Source of the DNA: Rhizobium sp. FY34 | GTDB lineage: Bacteria; Pseudomonadota; Alphaproteobacteria; Rhizobiales; Rhizobiaceae | DNA length: 64,000 nt | Reading direction: 5' to 3' | NCBI RefSeq assembly: GCF_005222845.1 | Contig: NZ_STFZ01000007.1 | Coordinates: 62,001 to 126,000 of the forward strand | Shown: positions 19,310-27,968 of the stretch, piece by piece | How the letters are laid out: each line of letters opens with the position of its first letter | Numbering within the stretch: the first letter of the stretch is position 1 | Made by a program: the position numbers and the translations under genes | The notes under the pieces: generated by a model | The model's input: the letters and a program-made list of their open reading frames with translations, nothing else | Databases searched by the model: none | What the model was told of the DNA's origin: nothing

Positions 19310-21318
19310 CCTGCCGCGCGCAACTGCGCCTCCTGTTGCTGACCTGCCGCGACCAGATGCGCGACGTCGAGAATGAGCGCGACACCGCCGTCGCCCAGAA
19401 TGGTGGCGCCCGAGAAGGTCGCCACGTCGTGATGCAATTTCGACATGCCCTTGATGACCGTCTGATGGTCACCAATGATCTGATCGACGACCAGGCCGAC
19501 CCGCTCTGCGCCGGTCGAGATGACGACGACCTTCTGGAACGGATCCGGCGTGGTGCCCGTGCGGAACAGCTCGCGCAGGCGGATGAAGGGCACGAGGCTG
19601 TCGCGCAGTGAGATGAAGCTGCGGCCGCGCGAGCGCATGTCGTCATCGATGGAAAGCTCAAGGCATTCCTCGACGGCCGAGAGCGGGATGACGTAGCGCC
19701 CGCTGCCGATGCGCACCAGCAGACCATCGATGATGGCAAGCGTCAGCGGAATGGCGAGCGAGATTTCCGAGCCTTCGCCGGTTTTGGACACAACATTGAT
19801 CGTGCCGCGCAGCGCATCGATGGTGCGCTTGACCACATCCATGCCGACGCCTCGGCCGGACAAGTTTGTGACCTGCTGGGCCGTGGAAAAGCCCGGTTGA
19901 AAGATCAGTTGCAGCAGTTCCTGCTCGCTCAGCACGGCATTGGGCGCGATGAGGCCGGAAGCTTCCGCCTTGGCGCGAACCCGGTCGCGGTTGATGCCGC
20001 GTCCGTCGTCCTTGATGGTAATGATCACTTCGCCGGCCTGCTGGCGGGCGGAAAGAAGGATCTTGCCGGCGGCCGGCTTGCCGGCAGCGCGGCGTTCTTC
20101 GCCGGTTTCCAGGCCATGGTCGCAGGAATTGCGCACCAGATGCACCAGCGGATCTGCAAGTCGTTCGATGACGCTCTTATCGACTTCGGTGCTCTCGCCT
20201 TCCGTCACCAGTTCGATCGTCTTGCCTGTTTCAATGGCCAGGTCATGCACGAGACGGCGGAAACGGCCAAAAAGCTGGGCCACCGGCACCATGCGCAGAA
20301 CCATCATCGTATCGCGCAGCTCGCCGGACAGGCGTTCCACGTCTTCCGAGACGGCGCGCAGCATCAGGTCGCCGCTGACGCCGGCCAGCTGGCTGAGACG
20401 CGACTGCGCAATGACAAGCTCGCCGACGCGATCCATCAACTCGTCCAGGCGCTCGGCAGGAACGCGCACGTTCTCGCTCGATTTTGCCTGCTTGGGATCG
20501 GCAGCCGGGGGAGCGGCACGGGCGACAGCTGTGGCCTCGGGCGCTGGCGCAGGACTGGACGGGACGGCTGGCGGGGCAGGGACCGCGGATGCAACATGGA
20601 CTGGCTGTGCCGACGCCGGCGTCTCGCCCATTACCTCCACTGTCAGCTGCATCTCGTCCATGACGAAGATGAAAACGTCGTCGATAGCCGAGCGTCCCTT
20701 GTCGGTGGTCAGATCCACGGTCCAGGAGAGATAGAGGTCCGTCGGGTTGAGATCGTCCAGTGCCGGAATGGTGGATCGGTCGGCGCTGACGGTGCATTCG
20801 CCAAGATCGCGCAACTCATCGATGAGGCCGAGCGGATTGTTGCCGTTGGCCATTGCATTCATCGGCAGGCTGAAGGTCAGCCGGTAAGTCGTGCCTTGCG
20901 GCTTGGCTGGTGCCTGGCTTGCAACCTGTGCAGCGGGGTCGCCGGCTGCGGCCACGGCGGTTCTCAGCCGTGCCAGCAGCATTTCGCTCACCGCATCATG
21001 ATCGCCGCCCGGAACCTCGATCAGTGCCCGCATGTGATCGGTCGCACCCAGAACGGCAGTGACCAGATCATGGGTTGCTGGCACAATGCCCTTGCGCACC
21101 TGATCGAAGGCGGTTTCGCAATGGTGCGTAAATGCAGCAAGGGCTTCGAAGCCAAACATGGCTCCGGAGCCCTTCAATGTGTGCAGTCCGCGAAAAACGG
21201 CGTCAACCTGTTCCTTGTCACCAAGGTTGACGTTGAGATCGAGCAGGCCGGACTCCACCTGCTCGAGGAGTTCCGCAGCCTCCGTCCTAAAGACGGTGAT
21301 GGGGTCCGGAAAGCTCAT
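19306..21318 (-). CDS. cheA: Chemotaxis histidine kinase CheA
   Basis: The 670-residue kinase phosphorylates the operon's CheY and CheB. The N-terminal Hpt domain carries H46 in LHTLKGSG. An unusual domain at about 150-245 takes the place of a classical P2 and is followed by a Pro/Ala-rich linker. Then come the dimerisation helices (RVPAERLDELMDRVGELVI), the HATPase with HLVRNSCDHGLE, DDGRGI and GRGVGMDVV, and a C-terminal CheW-like P5 domain. It overlaps cheY and cheW by ATGA on both sides. Confidence 0.96.
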   Translation of the reverse strand: MSFPDPITVFRTEAAELLEQVESGLLDLNVNLGDKEQVDAVFRGLHTLKGSGAMFGFEALAAFTHHCETAFDQVRKGIVPATHDLVTAVLGATDHMRALIEVPGGDHDAVSEMLLARLRTAVAAAGDPAAQVASQAPAKPQGTTYRLTFSLPMNAMANGNNPLGLIDELRDLGECTVSADRSTIPALDDLNPTDLYLSWTVDLTTDKGRSAIDDVFIFVMDEMQLTVEVMGETPASAQPVHVASAVPAPPAVPSSPAPAPEATAVARAAPPAADPKQAKSSENVRVPAERLDELMDRVGELVIAQSRLSQLAGVSGDLMLRAVSEDVERLSGELRDTMMVLRMVPVAQLFGRFRRLVHDLAIETGKTIELVTEGESTEVDKSVIERLADPLVHLVRNSCDHGLETGEERRAAGKPAAGKILLSARQQAGEVIITIKDDGRGINRDRVRAKAEASGLIAPNAVLSEQELLQLIFQPGFSTAQQVTNLSGRGVGMDVVKRTIDALRGTINVVSKTGEGSEISLAIPLTLAIIDGLLVRIGSGRYVIPLSAVEECLELSIDDDMRSRGRSFISLRDSLVPFIRLRELFRTGTTPDPFQKVVVISTGAERVGLVVDQIIGDHQTVIKGMSKLHHDVATFSGATILGDGGVALILDVAHLVAAGQQQEAQLRAAG

Positions 21319-21683
21319 CTGCCAAGCACCTTCTTTGCGATCTTCACGAGGCTTTCGGGATCAAACGGTTTCGTCAGCCAGCCCGTGGCTCCCGCCGCCT
21401 TGGCTTGGCTCTTCAGTTCGTTGTCTGATTCGGTGGTGAGGAAGATGACCGGAACGCCCATATGCGCAGGCATTTTCCGCAGCTCGCGGATCATCGTCAG
21501 ACCGTCCATCCGGGGCATGTTGAGATCGGTGACGATCAGGTCGAACTGGCCTGCCTTCAGCTTGGCGATACCATCCAGGCCATCAACAGCCTCGGTGATG
21601 GTGTAGCCGGCATTGGACAAGGCCACGCGGGTCGTCAGGCGAATACTGGCGGAATCATCAACGGTCAGGATGCTGGCGGTCAT
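21315..21683 (-). CDS. cheY: Single-domain response regulator (CheY)
   Basis: The 122-residue receiver domain begins [16 protein letters not shown], has the phospho-acceptor D53 in LIVTDLNMPRMDG and the lysine in GWLTKPFD. AAGGAG upstream of ATG 21683 sets the start; longer forms overlap the preceding gene. Its start overlaps the STAS gene stop and its stop overlaps cheA (both ATGA). It is the likely diffusible output or phosphate sink of this array. Confidence 0.95.
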   Translation of the reverse strand: MTASILTVDDSASIRLTTRVALSNAGYTITEAVDGLDGIAKLKAGQFDLIVTDLNMPRMDGLTMIRELRKMPAHMGVPVIFLTTESDNELKSQAKAAGATGWLTKPFDPESLVKIAKKVLGR

Positions 21684-22009
21684 TGGTTGTCTCCTTTGTG
21701 CAGCCAAAACCGTGCATCTTTCGGTGACATCGTCTGCAGGAAGCCGCTGCGATCGAGAAGATCGTGGAGCTGGCCCGAGGCAGGCTTGGCTATAGAAATG
21801 GTGCGGCCGGCCGTGTTGGCGTAGATACGGGCGGATTCCATCAGTTGCAGGAAGCTGAGGTCGATCTGGACATCGTCATCAAAGTCTACGGATACGGACT
21901 TGTTCTTCGACAGGGCCTGCAACAGTGTTGCGTGGTTGGCACTGACGGTCCGCAGGGTCAAATGACCATCGAACTTTACTGAAAGTGAGTCTGGATCAAC
22001 AAAAGCCAT
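21680..22009 (-). CDS. STAS-domain protein, first gene of the chemosensory operon
   Basis: The 109-residue protein resembles anti-sigma-factor antagonist (STAS) domains, with the central VSVDFDDDVQIDLSFLQLMESAR. Usually a Ser/Thr in D-x-(S/T) at this place is phosphorylated by an anti-sigma kinase; here the candidate is the S in IDLSFLQL. Such proteins at the head of che operons are thought to act as small scaffolding or regulatory units, but the role is unknown. AGAGGA spaced 6 nt before 22009 favours this start over 22015. It overlaps cheY by ATGA. Confidence 0.8.
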   Translation of the reverse strand: MAFVDPDSLSVKFDGHLTLRTVSANHATLLQALSKNKSVSVDFDDDVQIDLSFLQLMESARIYANTAGRTISIAKPASGQLHDLLDRSGFLQTMSPKDARFWLHKGDNQ

Positions 22010-22321
22010 GGACATTCCTCTGGATCCGCCGGGTGTGGATTGCTCGACGAATGTGAAGGCGCATGTTTAACAACTCGCTAAAACTGGGTAACTATTTCTC
22101 GCTTGGAAGGAATGGTGTCGGATTGTTCTAGGTTCGGTTGAATAATAATTAACCACAGACCATGATTGAACTGTTTTATTTGCCACTCATTAAGGTCGAT
22201 GGTTCACAACAGACTGATTACAGCCTGCCATCTGAAGGTTACCTTCGGAAAAACCTTTCGTGTCTCATTTTGGTGCGCTTTTCCCTGATCGGTGGGAGAT
22301 TTGGAAATTGGAGGACGATTC
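22010..22321. promoter_or_regulatory. Divergent promoter region, STAS-che operon and MCP-like gene
   Basis: This 312-bp AT-richer gap separates two divergent transcription units and must hold both promoters. I see no confident -35/-10 pair. The clearest element is the 13-bp palindrome GAAGGTTACCTTC at 22234-22246, a possible operator. A short + strand frame at 22162-22353 overlaps the real start region and looks spurious. Confidence 0.45.
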
Positions 22322-24058
22322 GTGGCTTTGATCGCAAAGACCGCCCAGGATGAAGCCTTTCCTGGTCAGCGCCACGCCTATGCCGAGCGTCTCGAAGAGG
22401 CGCGTTCGCGTATCGAGCAGCGTTTTCTGGATGGCGGCGGTGTGCTTTTGTCCATCCTTGATATTCTCAACAAGATGATCGGCTCGATCGATGCTCTGAC
22501 GGGCTCGCTGGACGAGGAAACCGCCAAGGCGACGATGGGTGAGCTATCGACCACGGTGTCCACCCTGTCCAGCCTGACCGCCAACGAAGCCGTGCGCCAG
22601 GAACGCTTCCGTGAGATTGCCGATTCGCAGCGTCTGCTGCGTCCGCACGTCGCCAGCATGCAGGAAACGTTGCGCTACCTGCGCACCTTTGCGGTCACGG
22701 CCAAGATCACCGGTGCGGGCATTGCCGATTTCGCCGGATTTGCCGAGGAAATCCTGCAGCGCATTCATGAAGGAAGCCAGCAGGTCAACAGCTTCTCCGA
22801 CAAGCTTGCCGAGCTTGGTGGCGGTCTCGGCCCTGTTCTGTCCAAGGGCGATGCCATTCTGGCGCGCTACAGCCAGACCGTCCCGGCGCTCGTCTCCAGC
22901 CTGAATGGTGGCGTCGAACAGATCTGCAAGCAGCACGAACTGCTGTCCGACCGGGCCGATCAGGTCAAGGCGATTGCCCGTGGTATCCAGACCAAGCTCG
23001 CCTCTACCCTGTCTGCCATGCAGATCGGCGATATCACCCGTCAGCGGGTCGAGCATTGCCAGTCGAGCTTTGCAATTCTCTCGGATTATCTGGAGAGCGA
23101 TGAGGCGCGGGACCTGTCGGCTGACCAGCGCCAGCGCCTGTCCGCCATTATACGCTACCTCGTTTCGGCCCAGCTTGCCCAGTCACGCCAGGATTTCGAC
23201 CGTGATACCGCAAAGATTGTCGATACGATCGCCAGTTTTCGGTCCGAACTCCTGCAGATCGCCCAGATCCAGCGCGCTATGGCCGGTGAGGAGGACGAGC
23301 AATCGGCCATGGCGCTTGGCGGTCTGGAGAAGGGCGTCTCCGACGCTCGCGCTGCCGTGCATGAGATCGAGGCCGTCGCCAAGGCATCGAGCGACATGAC
23401 CGAGCGCACGCTCGCCACCGTTAAGGCTCTTCTCGATGGCATCGGGCTTGTGCAGATCGTGCGCGGCGACATTCATTACATGGCACTCAATACCAACCTG
23501 CGCTGTGGCAAGATCGGCGAGGAGGGTAAGGCGATCAATGTCGTGACCGCCGAATTGCGCATCTTTGCCGGACATCTTGATGATGCCGCCGAAAAGATTC
23601 TCGTGGAACTGCGCGTTCTCGAAGGTGCCGCGCAGCAGTTGCTGGAGCAATCGGGCGAGATCGACGAGGACGACTGCCTCGACGAACGCCTGGCGCGGGC
23701 ACTGGAGCGGATTCATGCCGTCGGCGAGGCAATGGAAACGGATCTGGAGCGCATGGCCGGCGAGGGCAAGAAGGGCATCGAGCAGATGAACGCCGCGCTT
23801 GCAAAGCTCGATTTCCAGGCCGATCTGGGTGATGTTCTGCGTCGTTGCGCCGAGGATATCGCGCTTGATCCGTCTGAAAGCTTGGATCTCGACGGGCTGG
23901 AAAATGCCATCGCCATTATTGGCCCGCGCATCAACCGTACCTATACGATGGCGTCCGAGCGCGAAGTGCATGCCCAGTTGCTCGGAACGCCAGCACCGGA
24001 AGAAGCGCCGCTGACCACGGTTCTATCCGATGATGATCTGGATGCCGCCCTGTTCTGA
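22322..24058 (+). CDS. Soluble MCP-like coiled-coil protein with degenerate signalling tip
   Basis: The 578-residue, largely helical protein has no membrane segment or signal peptide. Residues about 384-420 (HYMALNTNLRCGKIGEEGKA, then INVVTAELRIFA) align with the MCP hairpin tip of the neighbouring receptors ([31 protein letters not shown]). They keep ALN and the pattern after the turn but lose EAARAGE. The start is GTG 22322, with GGAGG at 22310-22314 spaced 7 nt; an upstream in-frame start at 22292 lacks a site. It is divergent from the STAS-che operon, so it probably belongs to the same system, as a regulator or decoy receptor rather than a normal chemoreceptor. Function unknown. Confidence 0.85.
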   Translation: MALIAKTAQDEAFPGQRHAYAERLEEARSRIEQRFLDGGGVLLSILDILNKMIGSIDALTGSLDEETAKATMGELSTTVSTLSSLTANEAVRQERFREIADSQRLLRPHVASMQETLRYLRTFAVTAKITGAGIADFAGFAEEILQRIHEGSQQVNSFSDKLAELGGGLGPVLSKGDAILARYSQTVPALVSSLNGGVEQICKQHELLSDRADQVKAIARGIQTKLASTLSAMQIGDITRQRVEHCQSSFAILSDYLESDEARDLSADQRQRLSAIIRYLVSAQLAQSRQDFDRDTAKIVDTIASFRSELLQIAQIQRAMAGEEDEQSAMALGGLEKGVSDARAAVHEIEAVAKASSDMTERTLATVKALLDGIGLVQIVRGDIHYMALNTNLRCGKIGEEGKAINVVTAELRIFAGHLDDAAEKILVELRVLEGAAQQLLEQSGEIDEDDCLDERLARALERIHAVGEAMETDLERMAGEGKKGIEQMNAALAKLDFQADLGDVLRRCAEDIALDPSESLDLDGLENAIAIIGPRINRTYTMASEREVHAQLLGTPAPEEAPLTTVLSDDDLDAALF

Positions 24059-24078
24059 CCGGCAAGAGACGTCTTTTT

Positions 24079-24834
24079 TCAGTCGTCCACGTGGTCGTGC
24101 CCGCCATCGCGGCCGGGGCGCCAGTAGCCTTCGGACGCGATCTGGTCGCGACCAAATCCGCGCGTGATCAGGTGGTGACGCTGGGCACGCACATTGCTCG
24201 TCTCTCCGATGATCAGCGCCTGGCCGCGTCCGTCCGGCAGGGCAAAGGCCGACAGGCGGTCAAGCATCACGCTGCTCGGGCCGGCCGGAATCGCGCCGCG
24301 ATGGATCCACTCGACAGTGGCCTGTGCCGAGGTCTCAAAGGGCTGCTGCCAGCTTTCGTCCTGAACCTCGATGAAGACAAAGGCACGCGCCTGCGCCGGC
24401 ATGGTTTCAACAATGTGCAGGATTGCTGGAATGCAGGTCTCGTCACCGGTCAAAAGGTGCCAGTCGGCCTCTGGCTGGAAGAGCACGCGACCGCGCGGGC
24501 CCCTGACCTCGACCGTATCGCCGGGCTTTGCATTGCGGGCAAAGCGCGGGCCGAGCGTATCGCCATGCATGACGAAATCGACGGCAATGGTGCCGGTTGC
24601 GCGATCGAGATGGCGGATCGTGTAGTGGCGACGGCCCAGTTCGCCGGTTTCAAGGGGTAGCAGGAAGACGATGTCCTGACCGGGCTTGTAGCTGAAGTCC
24701 GCGATATGATCCGTGGTCAGCAGCACACGGCGCATGGTGGGCGTCACATCGAAGGCGTCAACGACGCTGAGTGTCCAGGACGGCAATTGAGGGCGCTGGC
24801 GGGGTGCTTCGGCAGGCGAAGTTGGAAGATCCAT
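24079..24834 (-). CDS. Siderophore-interacting flavoprotein (SIP/ViuB family)
   Basis: The 251-residue NAD(P)H-dependent ferric-siderophore reductase-like protein has an FAD-binding motif in GRRHYTIRHLD, a NAD(P)-binding region around LLTGDETCIPAI and a C-terminal GYWRPGRDGGHDH typical of the SIP group. It would release iron from imported siderophores in the cytoplasm. AAAGGA before ATG 24834 supports the start; a longer form at 24870 is possible. Its + strand neighbour ends 20 bp away, convergent. No iron-box was identified upstream. Confidence 0.9.
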   Translation of the reverse strand: MDLPTSPAEAPRQRPQLPSWTLSVVDAFDVTPTMRRVLLTTDHIADFSYKPGQDIVFLLPLETGELGRRHYTIRHLDRATGTIAVDFVMHGDTLGPRFARNAKPGDTVEVRGPRGRVLFQPEADWHLLTGDETCIPAILHIVETMPAQARAFVFIEVQDESWQQPFETSAQATVEWIHRGAIPAGPSSVMLDRLSAFALPDGRGQALIIGETSNVRAQRHHLITRGFGRDQIASEGYWRPGRDGGHDHVDD

Positions 24835-24999
24835 GGCAAAATTTCCTTTCAACGAGAGCCGATGCGGCAAAACGGGCTAAGCAGGGCCCTTGGCTTTTCA
24901 TGCCAATAGCGCTTTATTCCTTCTTTGAAAAGTCATGTTTTGTGGTACGCAAGGTTAGGCCGCGTGCCATGTCGGCTTTGTATTCGCAGCCTACCGCTC

Positions 25000-25025
25000 A
25001 AAGAACAGGCCCCGAAGGGCCTGCC
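25000..25025 (-). terminator. Rho-independent terminator of the DUF475 gene
   Basis: On the minus strand CAGGCCC-TTCG-GGGCCTG forms a 7-bp stem with a stable TTCG loop, followed by TTCTTTG. It lies 24 bp after the stop of the gene at 25047-26138. Confidence 0.8.
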
Positions 25026-25046
25026 ATTGTCGTATTGAAGTCTGTT

Positions 25047-26138
25047 TCAAACCTGGCTGCTGTTCAGCACGCCATGCTCTTCCTCTGCGCGTTCCTTCCG
25101 GTTGTGACGGATGGAAGACCAGAGCGACAGACCGATGAGACCGGCGCCGCCGAGACCCGTGATCACTTCCGGAATGTGGTAGAGCGTCTGCACATACATG
25201 ATGATCGACAGAACCAGGATGGCATAGAAAGCGCCGTGTTCCAGGTAGCGATATTCGGCAAGCGTGCCCTTTTCCACCAGCATGATGGTCATAGAGCGCA
25301 CATACATGGCGCCGATGCCAAGGCCGATGGCGATGATGAAGAGGTTCTGCGTCAGGGCAAAAGCCCCGATCACGCCGTCGAAGGAGAAACTGGCATCCAG
25401 CACTTCGAGATAGATGAAGGCGCCGAGGCCGCCCTTGGCTGCTTCGCTCATGGTGCGCTGCGAGGCATCCAGAACGCCGCCCAGAACTTCGACGAGCAGG
25501 AAGGTCAACAGACCATAGACCGCCGAATGCACAAAGACCGAGGCTTCCGCTTCCGGCAAAAGCTGCGAAAACAACATGATCAGCAGGAGAACAAAGGCGA
25601 TCTCTATGCCCTTGATCGAAGAAAAGCGCGCAATGCGGCTTTCCAGCACTGCGATCCAGTGTACGTCCTTTTCATGGTTGAAGAAGAAGGTGAGGCCGAC
25701 CATCATCAGGAACGTGCCGCCAAATGCTGCGATCGGCAGATGGGCGTCGTTCATGATGCGGGCATATTCTTCCGGCTGCGAGGCAGCCAGGATGATGGCA
25801 TCGATCGGGCCGATGCCGGCGGCAATCACGACGATCAGCAGCGGGAAGACGATACGCATGCCGAAGACGGCAATCAGTATGCCCCAGGTGAGGAAGCGCT
25901 GCTGCCAGACAGGTGTCATGTCCTTCAGCTTGTTGGCATTGACGATGGCATTGTCGAAGGACAGCGAGATTTCCAGCACTGCCAGGACTGCGCAGATAAA
26001 GAAGATCGTCAGCATGCCGCCAATCGTTCCCGTCGATTGCCAGCCCAGGATGCCGCCCAGGATGAGACCGACCACGGTGACGATGAAGGCCCAGCGGAAA
26101 TAGCCGAGCGTTGAACTTTGCGAAGAGGGCTCGCTCAT
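25047..26138 (-). CDS. DUF475 family integral membrane protein (TerC-like)
   Basis: The 363-residue polytopic protein has about nine membrane helices. The motifs EISLSFDNAIVNA and EVLDASFSFDGVIGAFA form two related acidic membrane sequences, as in the TerC/DUF475 families proposed to move metal ions (Mn, Ca) or act in tellurite resistance. Its own substrate is unknown. GAGGTG precedes the ATG. Its start overlaps the stop of a 32-codon upstream ORF (ATGA), and a structured leader lies further upstream. Confidence 0.88.
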   Translation of the reverse strand: MSEPSSQSSTLGYFRWAFIVTVVGLILGGILGWQSTGTIGGMLTIFFICAVLAVLEISLSFDNAIVNANKLKDMTPVWQQRFLTWGILIAVFGMRIVFPLLIVVIAAGIGPIDAIILAASQPEEYARIMNDAHLPIAAFGGTFLMMVGLTFFFNHEKDVHWIAVLESRIARFSSIKGIEIAFVLLLIMLFSQLLPEAEASVFVHSAVYGLLTFLLVEVLGGVLDASQRTMSEAAKGGLGAFIYLEVLDASFSFDGVIGAFALTQNLFIIAIGLGIGAMYVRSMTIMLVEKGTLAEYRYLEHGAFYAILVLSIIMYVQTLYHIPEVITGLGGAGLIGLSLWSSIRHNRKERAEEEHGVLNSSQV

Positions 26139-26233
26139 GCGCGCACCTCACCGGCCAGTGCAGACTGCGGAGAAGCGGTAAAAGGATGCACGCGGTAAGC
26201 GGCATCCGGAATTCGGATGTTGACAGATTTCAT
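26135..26233 (-). CDS. Small upstream ORF coupled to the DUF475 gene
   Basis: A 32-residue frame (MKSVNIRIPDAAYRVHPFTA, then SPQSALAGEVRA) ends exactly in the ATGA that starts the DUF475 gene. The overlap suggests translational coupling or a leader peptide. The codons look like those of neighbouring genes, and the first 20 residues resemble no family I recognise. Its own ribosome site is weak, so it may only be translated under some conditions. Confidence 0.5.
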   Translation of the reverse strand: MKSVNIRIPDAAYRVHPFTASPQSALAGEVRA

Positions 26234-26249
26234 GGTTTTTCAATCCGCC

Positions 26250-26360
26250 GGCTTGCTTGCAGGCGGTACCGACATCGCGAGAGCGCCGTAAAACTCTCGC
26301 CAGAGGGGCCCGGCACCATAGTTCCGTCCTCGAGGAGCGTGTCTTGCTCGAGGAGATGGC
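26250..26360 (-). promoter_or_regulatory. Structured leader upstream of DUF475
   Basis: Three inverted repeats follow one another on the minus strand: CCTCGAG/CTCGAGG (26328-26334 with 26347-26353), a CGAGAG/CTCTCG stem near 26276-26302, and CCGCC/GGCGG near 26245-26266. TerC-type genes are often under the yybP-ykoY manganese riboswitch, but I do not see its conserved GGGGAGUAG element, so no riboswitch class is assigned. Confidence 0.4.
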
Positions 26361-26577
26361 TTAAAAGTGATCAATTCTTCTCAAACGTCAAGGGATGAAA
26401 TGGGAAGTTGTGGGGCTTTGGGGTCGCCCGCCAGCGTTAACTGCGTGATGCAGGCATTGCGCCTTCGCCTTGACCTTTTTTGCATGGCAAGGCATGGAAC
26501 GCGCCTGCCCGCGCCATTTCAACGCGTTTCTGCTATGATGCGCGCCATGAAAAGGCCCGAAGGAAAGAAAAACAAAA

Positions 26578-26991
26578 ATGAGCAAACCTACGACTTCCGC
26601 CCCGTCGCAGCGGATGCTGCGTGTTGGCGAACAGGTCCGCGCAGCCATTACCCAGGTCCTCCAGCGCGGTGAAGTGCGCGACGATCTGATTGAAAAGACG
26701 GTGATTTCCGTCTCCGAAGTGCGCATGTCGACCGATCTGAAGCTGGCCACGGCCTATGTGACGCCGCTGGGTGTTTCCGATCATGAAAAGGTCATCGAGG
26801 CGCTCAACCGCCACGCCAAGTTCATCCGCGGGCGTATTGGCGGCCAGCTTCGCCAGATGAAATACATGCCGGAAGTGCGCTTCCGCGATGATACGAGCTT
26901 CGACAATTACAAGAAGATCGATGCGCTGCTGCGCTCGCCCGAGGTCGCTCGAGACCTTTCCACCGATGCCGGCGACGACGAACAAGAATAG
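26578..26991 (+). CDS. rbfA: 30S ribosome-binding factor RbfA
   Basis: The 137-residue cold-shock/ribosome maturation factor binds the 16S 5' region. It shows the KH-like fold pattern [38 protein letters not shown] and [27 protein letters not shown] lies before the ATG. It is followed after 6 bp by truB. In relatives it follows infB directly; here infB is 31 kb away on the other strand. Confidence 0.96.
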   Translation: MSKPTTSAPSQRMLRVGEQVRAAITQVLQRGEVRDDLIEKTVISVSEVRMSTDLKLATAYVTPLGVSDHEKVIEALNRHAKFIRGRIGGQLRQMKYMPEVRFRDDTSFDNYKKIDALLRSPEVARDLSTDAGDDEQE

Positions 26992-26997
26992 AGCAAT

Positions 26998-27927
26998 ATG
27001 TCCAAACCCCGCAAACCCAAGGGTCGGCCGATTTCCGGCTGGCTGATTCTCGACAAGCCGGTGGATTTCGGTTCGACCGAAGCCGTTGGCAAGATCAAAT
27101 GGCTGTTCAATGCGCAGAAGGCCGGCCATGCAGGCACGCTCGATCCGCTGGCCTCCGGCATGCTGCCGATTGCGCTCGGTGATGCGACCAAGACTGTGCC
27201 TTACGTCATGGACGGTCGCAAGATCTACGAATTCACCGTCAGCTGGGGCGAGGAACGCACCACCGACGATCTTGAAGGCGAGGTCACGAACGCCTCGGAC
27301 AATCGTCCAAACGAAGAAGAGATCCGTGCCATCCTGCCGGCCTATACCGGCCGCATCAGCCAGATCCCGCCGCAGTTTTCCGCCATCAAGATCGCCGGCG
27401 AGCGGGCCTATGATCTGGCCCGCGATGGCGAGGTGGTGGATATCCCGGCCCGCGAAGTGGAGATTTTCCGCCTGACCTTGCTGAAGGTCGAGACGGACCG
27501 CGCTTTCTTCGAAGTCGAATGCGGCAAAGGCACCTATGTGCGTTCGCTGGCGCGCGATTTCGGTCGGGATCTCGGCTGCTACGCCCACATCTCGGGCCTG
27601 CGTCGTTCCTATGTCGCGCCCTTCGGCGAAGACATGATGGTGCCGCTGGCCGAGCTGATTGCGCTCGAACAGATCGAGGACCGCGACGAGCGGCTTGCCG
27701 CACTCGATGCCTTCCTTGTTGATACCGGTGAGGCGCTCTCTGCCCTGCCGCAGATCCGCATCACGGATGATCAGGCGCACCGTCTGCGCATGGGCAATCC
27801 GATCATCCTGCGCGGTCGCGATGCGCCGGTGGCGGAACCGGAAGCCGTGGCACTCGCCAATGGCAAGCTGATTGCCATTGGTGAAATCGGTGAAGGCGAG
27901 TTCCGGCCCAAGCGCGTGTTCGGCTAA
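26998..27927 (+). CDS. truB: tRNA pseudouridine-55 synthase TruB
   Basis: The 309-residue enzyme forms pseudouridine 55 in the T-loop of tRNAs. The catalytic aspartate is in [13 protein letters not shown]; other conserved parts are [28 protein letters not shown] and [17 protein letters not shown]-terminal PUA-like region ends at [10 protein letters not shown]. It is cotranscribed with rbfA. Confidence 0.96.
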   Translation: MSKPRKPKGRPISGWLILDKPVDFGSTEAVGKIKWLFNAQKAGHAGTLDPLASGMLPIALGDATKTVPYVMDGRKIYEFTVSWGEERTTDDLEGEVTNASDNRPNEEEIRAILPAYTGRISQIPPQFSAIKIAGERAYDLARDGEVVDIPAREVEIFRLTLLKVETDRAFFEVECGKGTYVRSLARDFGRDLGCYAHISGLRRSYVAPFGEDMMVPLAELIALEQIEDRDERLAALDAFLVDTGEALSALPQIRITDDQAHRLRMGNPIILRGRDAPVAEPEAVALANGKLIAIGEIGEGEFRPKRVFG

Positions 27928-27934
27928 GATGAAA

Positions 27935-27961
27935 CCCGATGGATGTCTTGCATCCGCCGGG
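27935..27961. terminator. Possible terminator between truB and the convergent serine hydrolase gene
   Basis: CCCG-GGATG (27935-27945) pairs with CATCC-CGGG (27951-27961) around a TCTTG loop with one internal mismatch pair. There is no T-run, so efficiency as an intrinsic terminator is doubtful. Confidence 0.35.
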
Positions 27962-27968
27962 CCCTGCT

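Noticed and set aside
22162..22353. 63-codon plus frame between the che operon and the MCP-like gene
   Set aside because: It runs across the ribosome site of the MCP-like gene in another frame, lacks its own site and has no features.
26240..26400. yybP-ykoY manganese riboswitch upstream of DUF475
   Set aside because: The gene type fits, but I could not find the conserved GGGGAGUAG-like element; only generic hairpins are present. Left as an unassigned structured leader.
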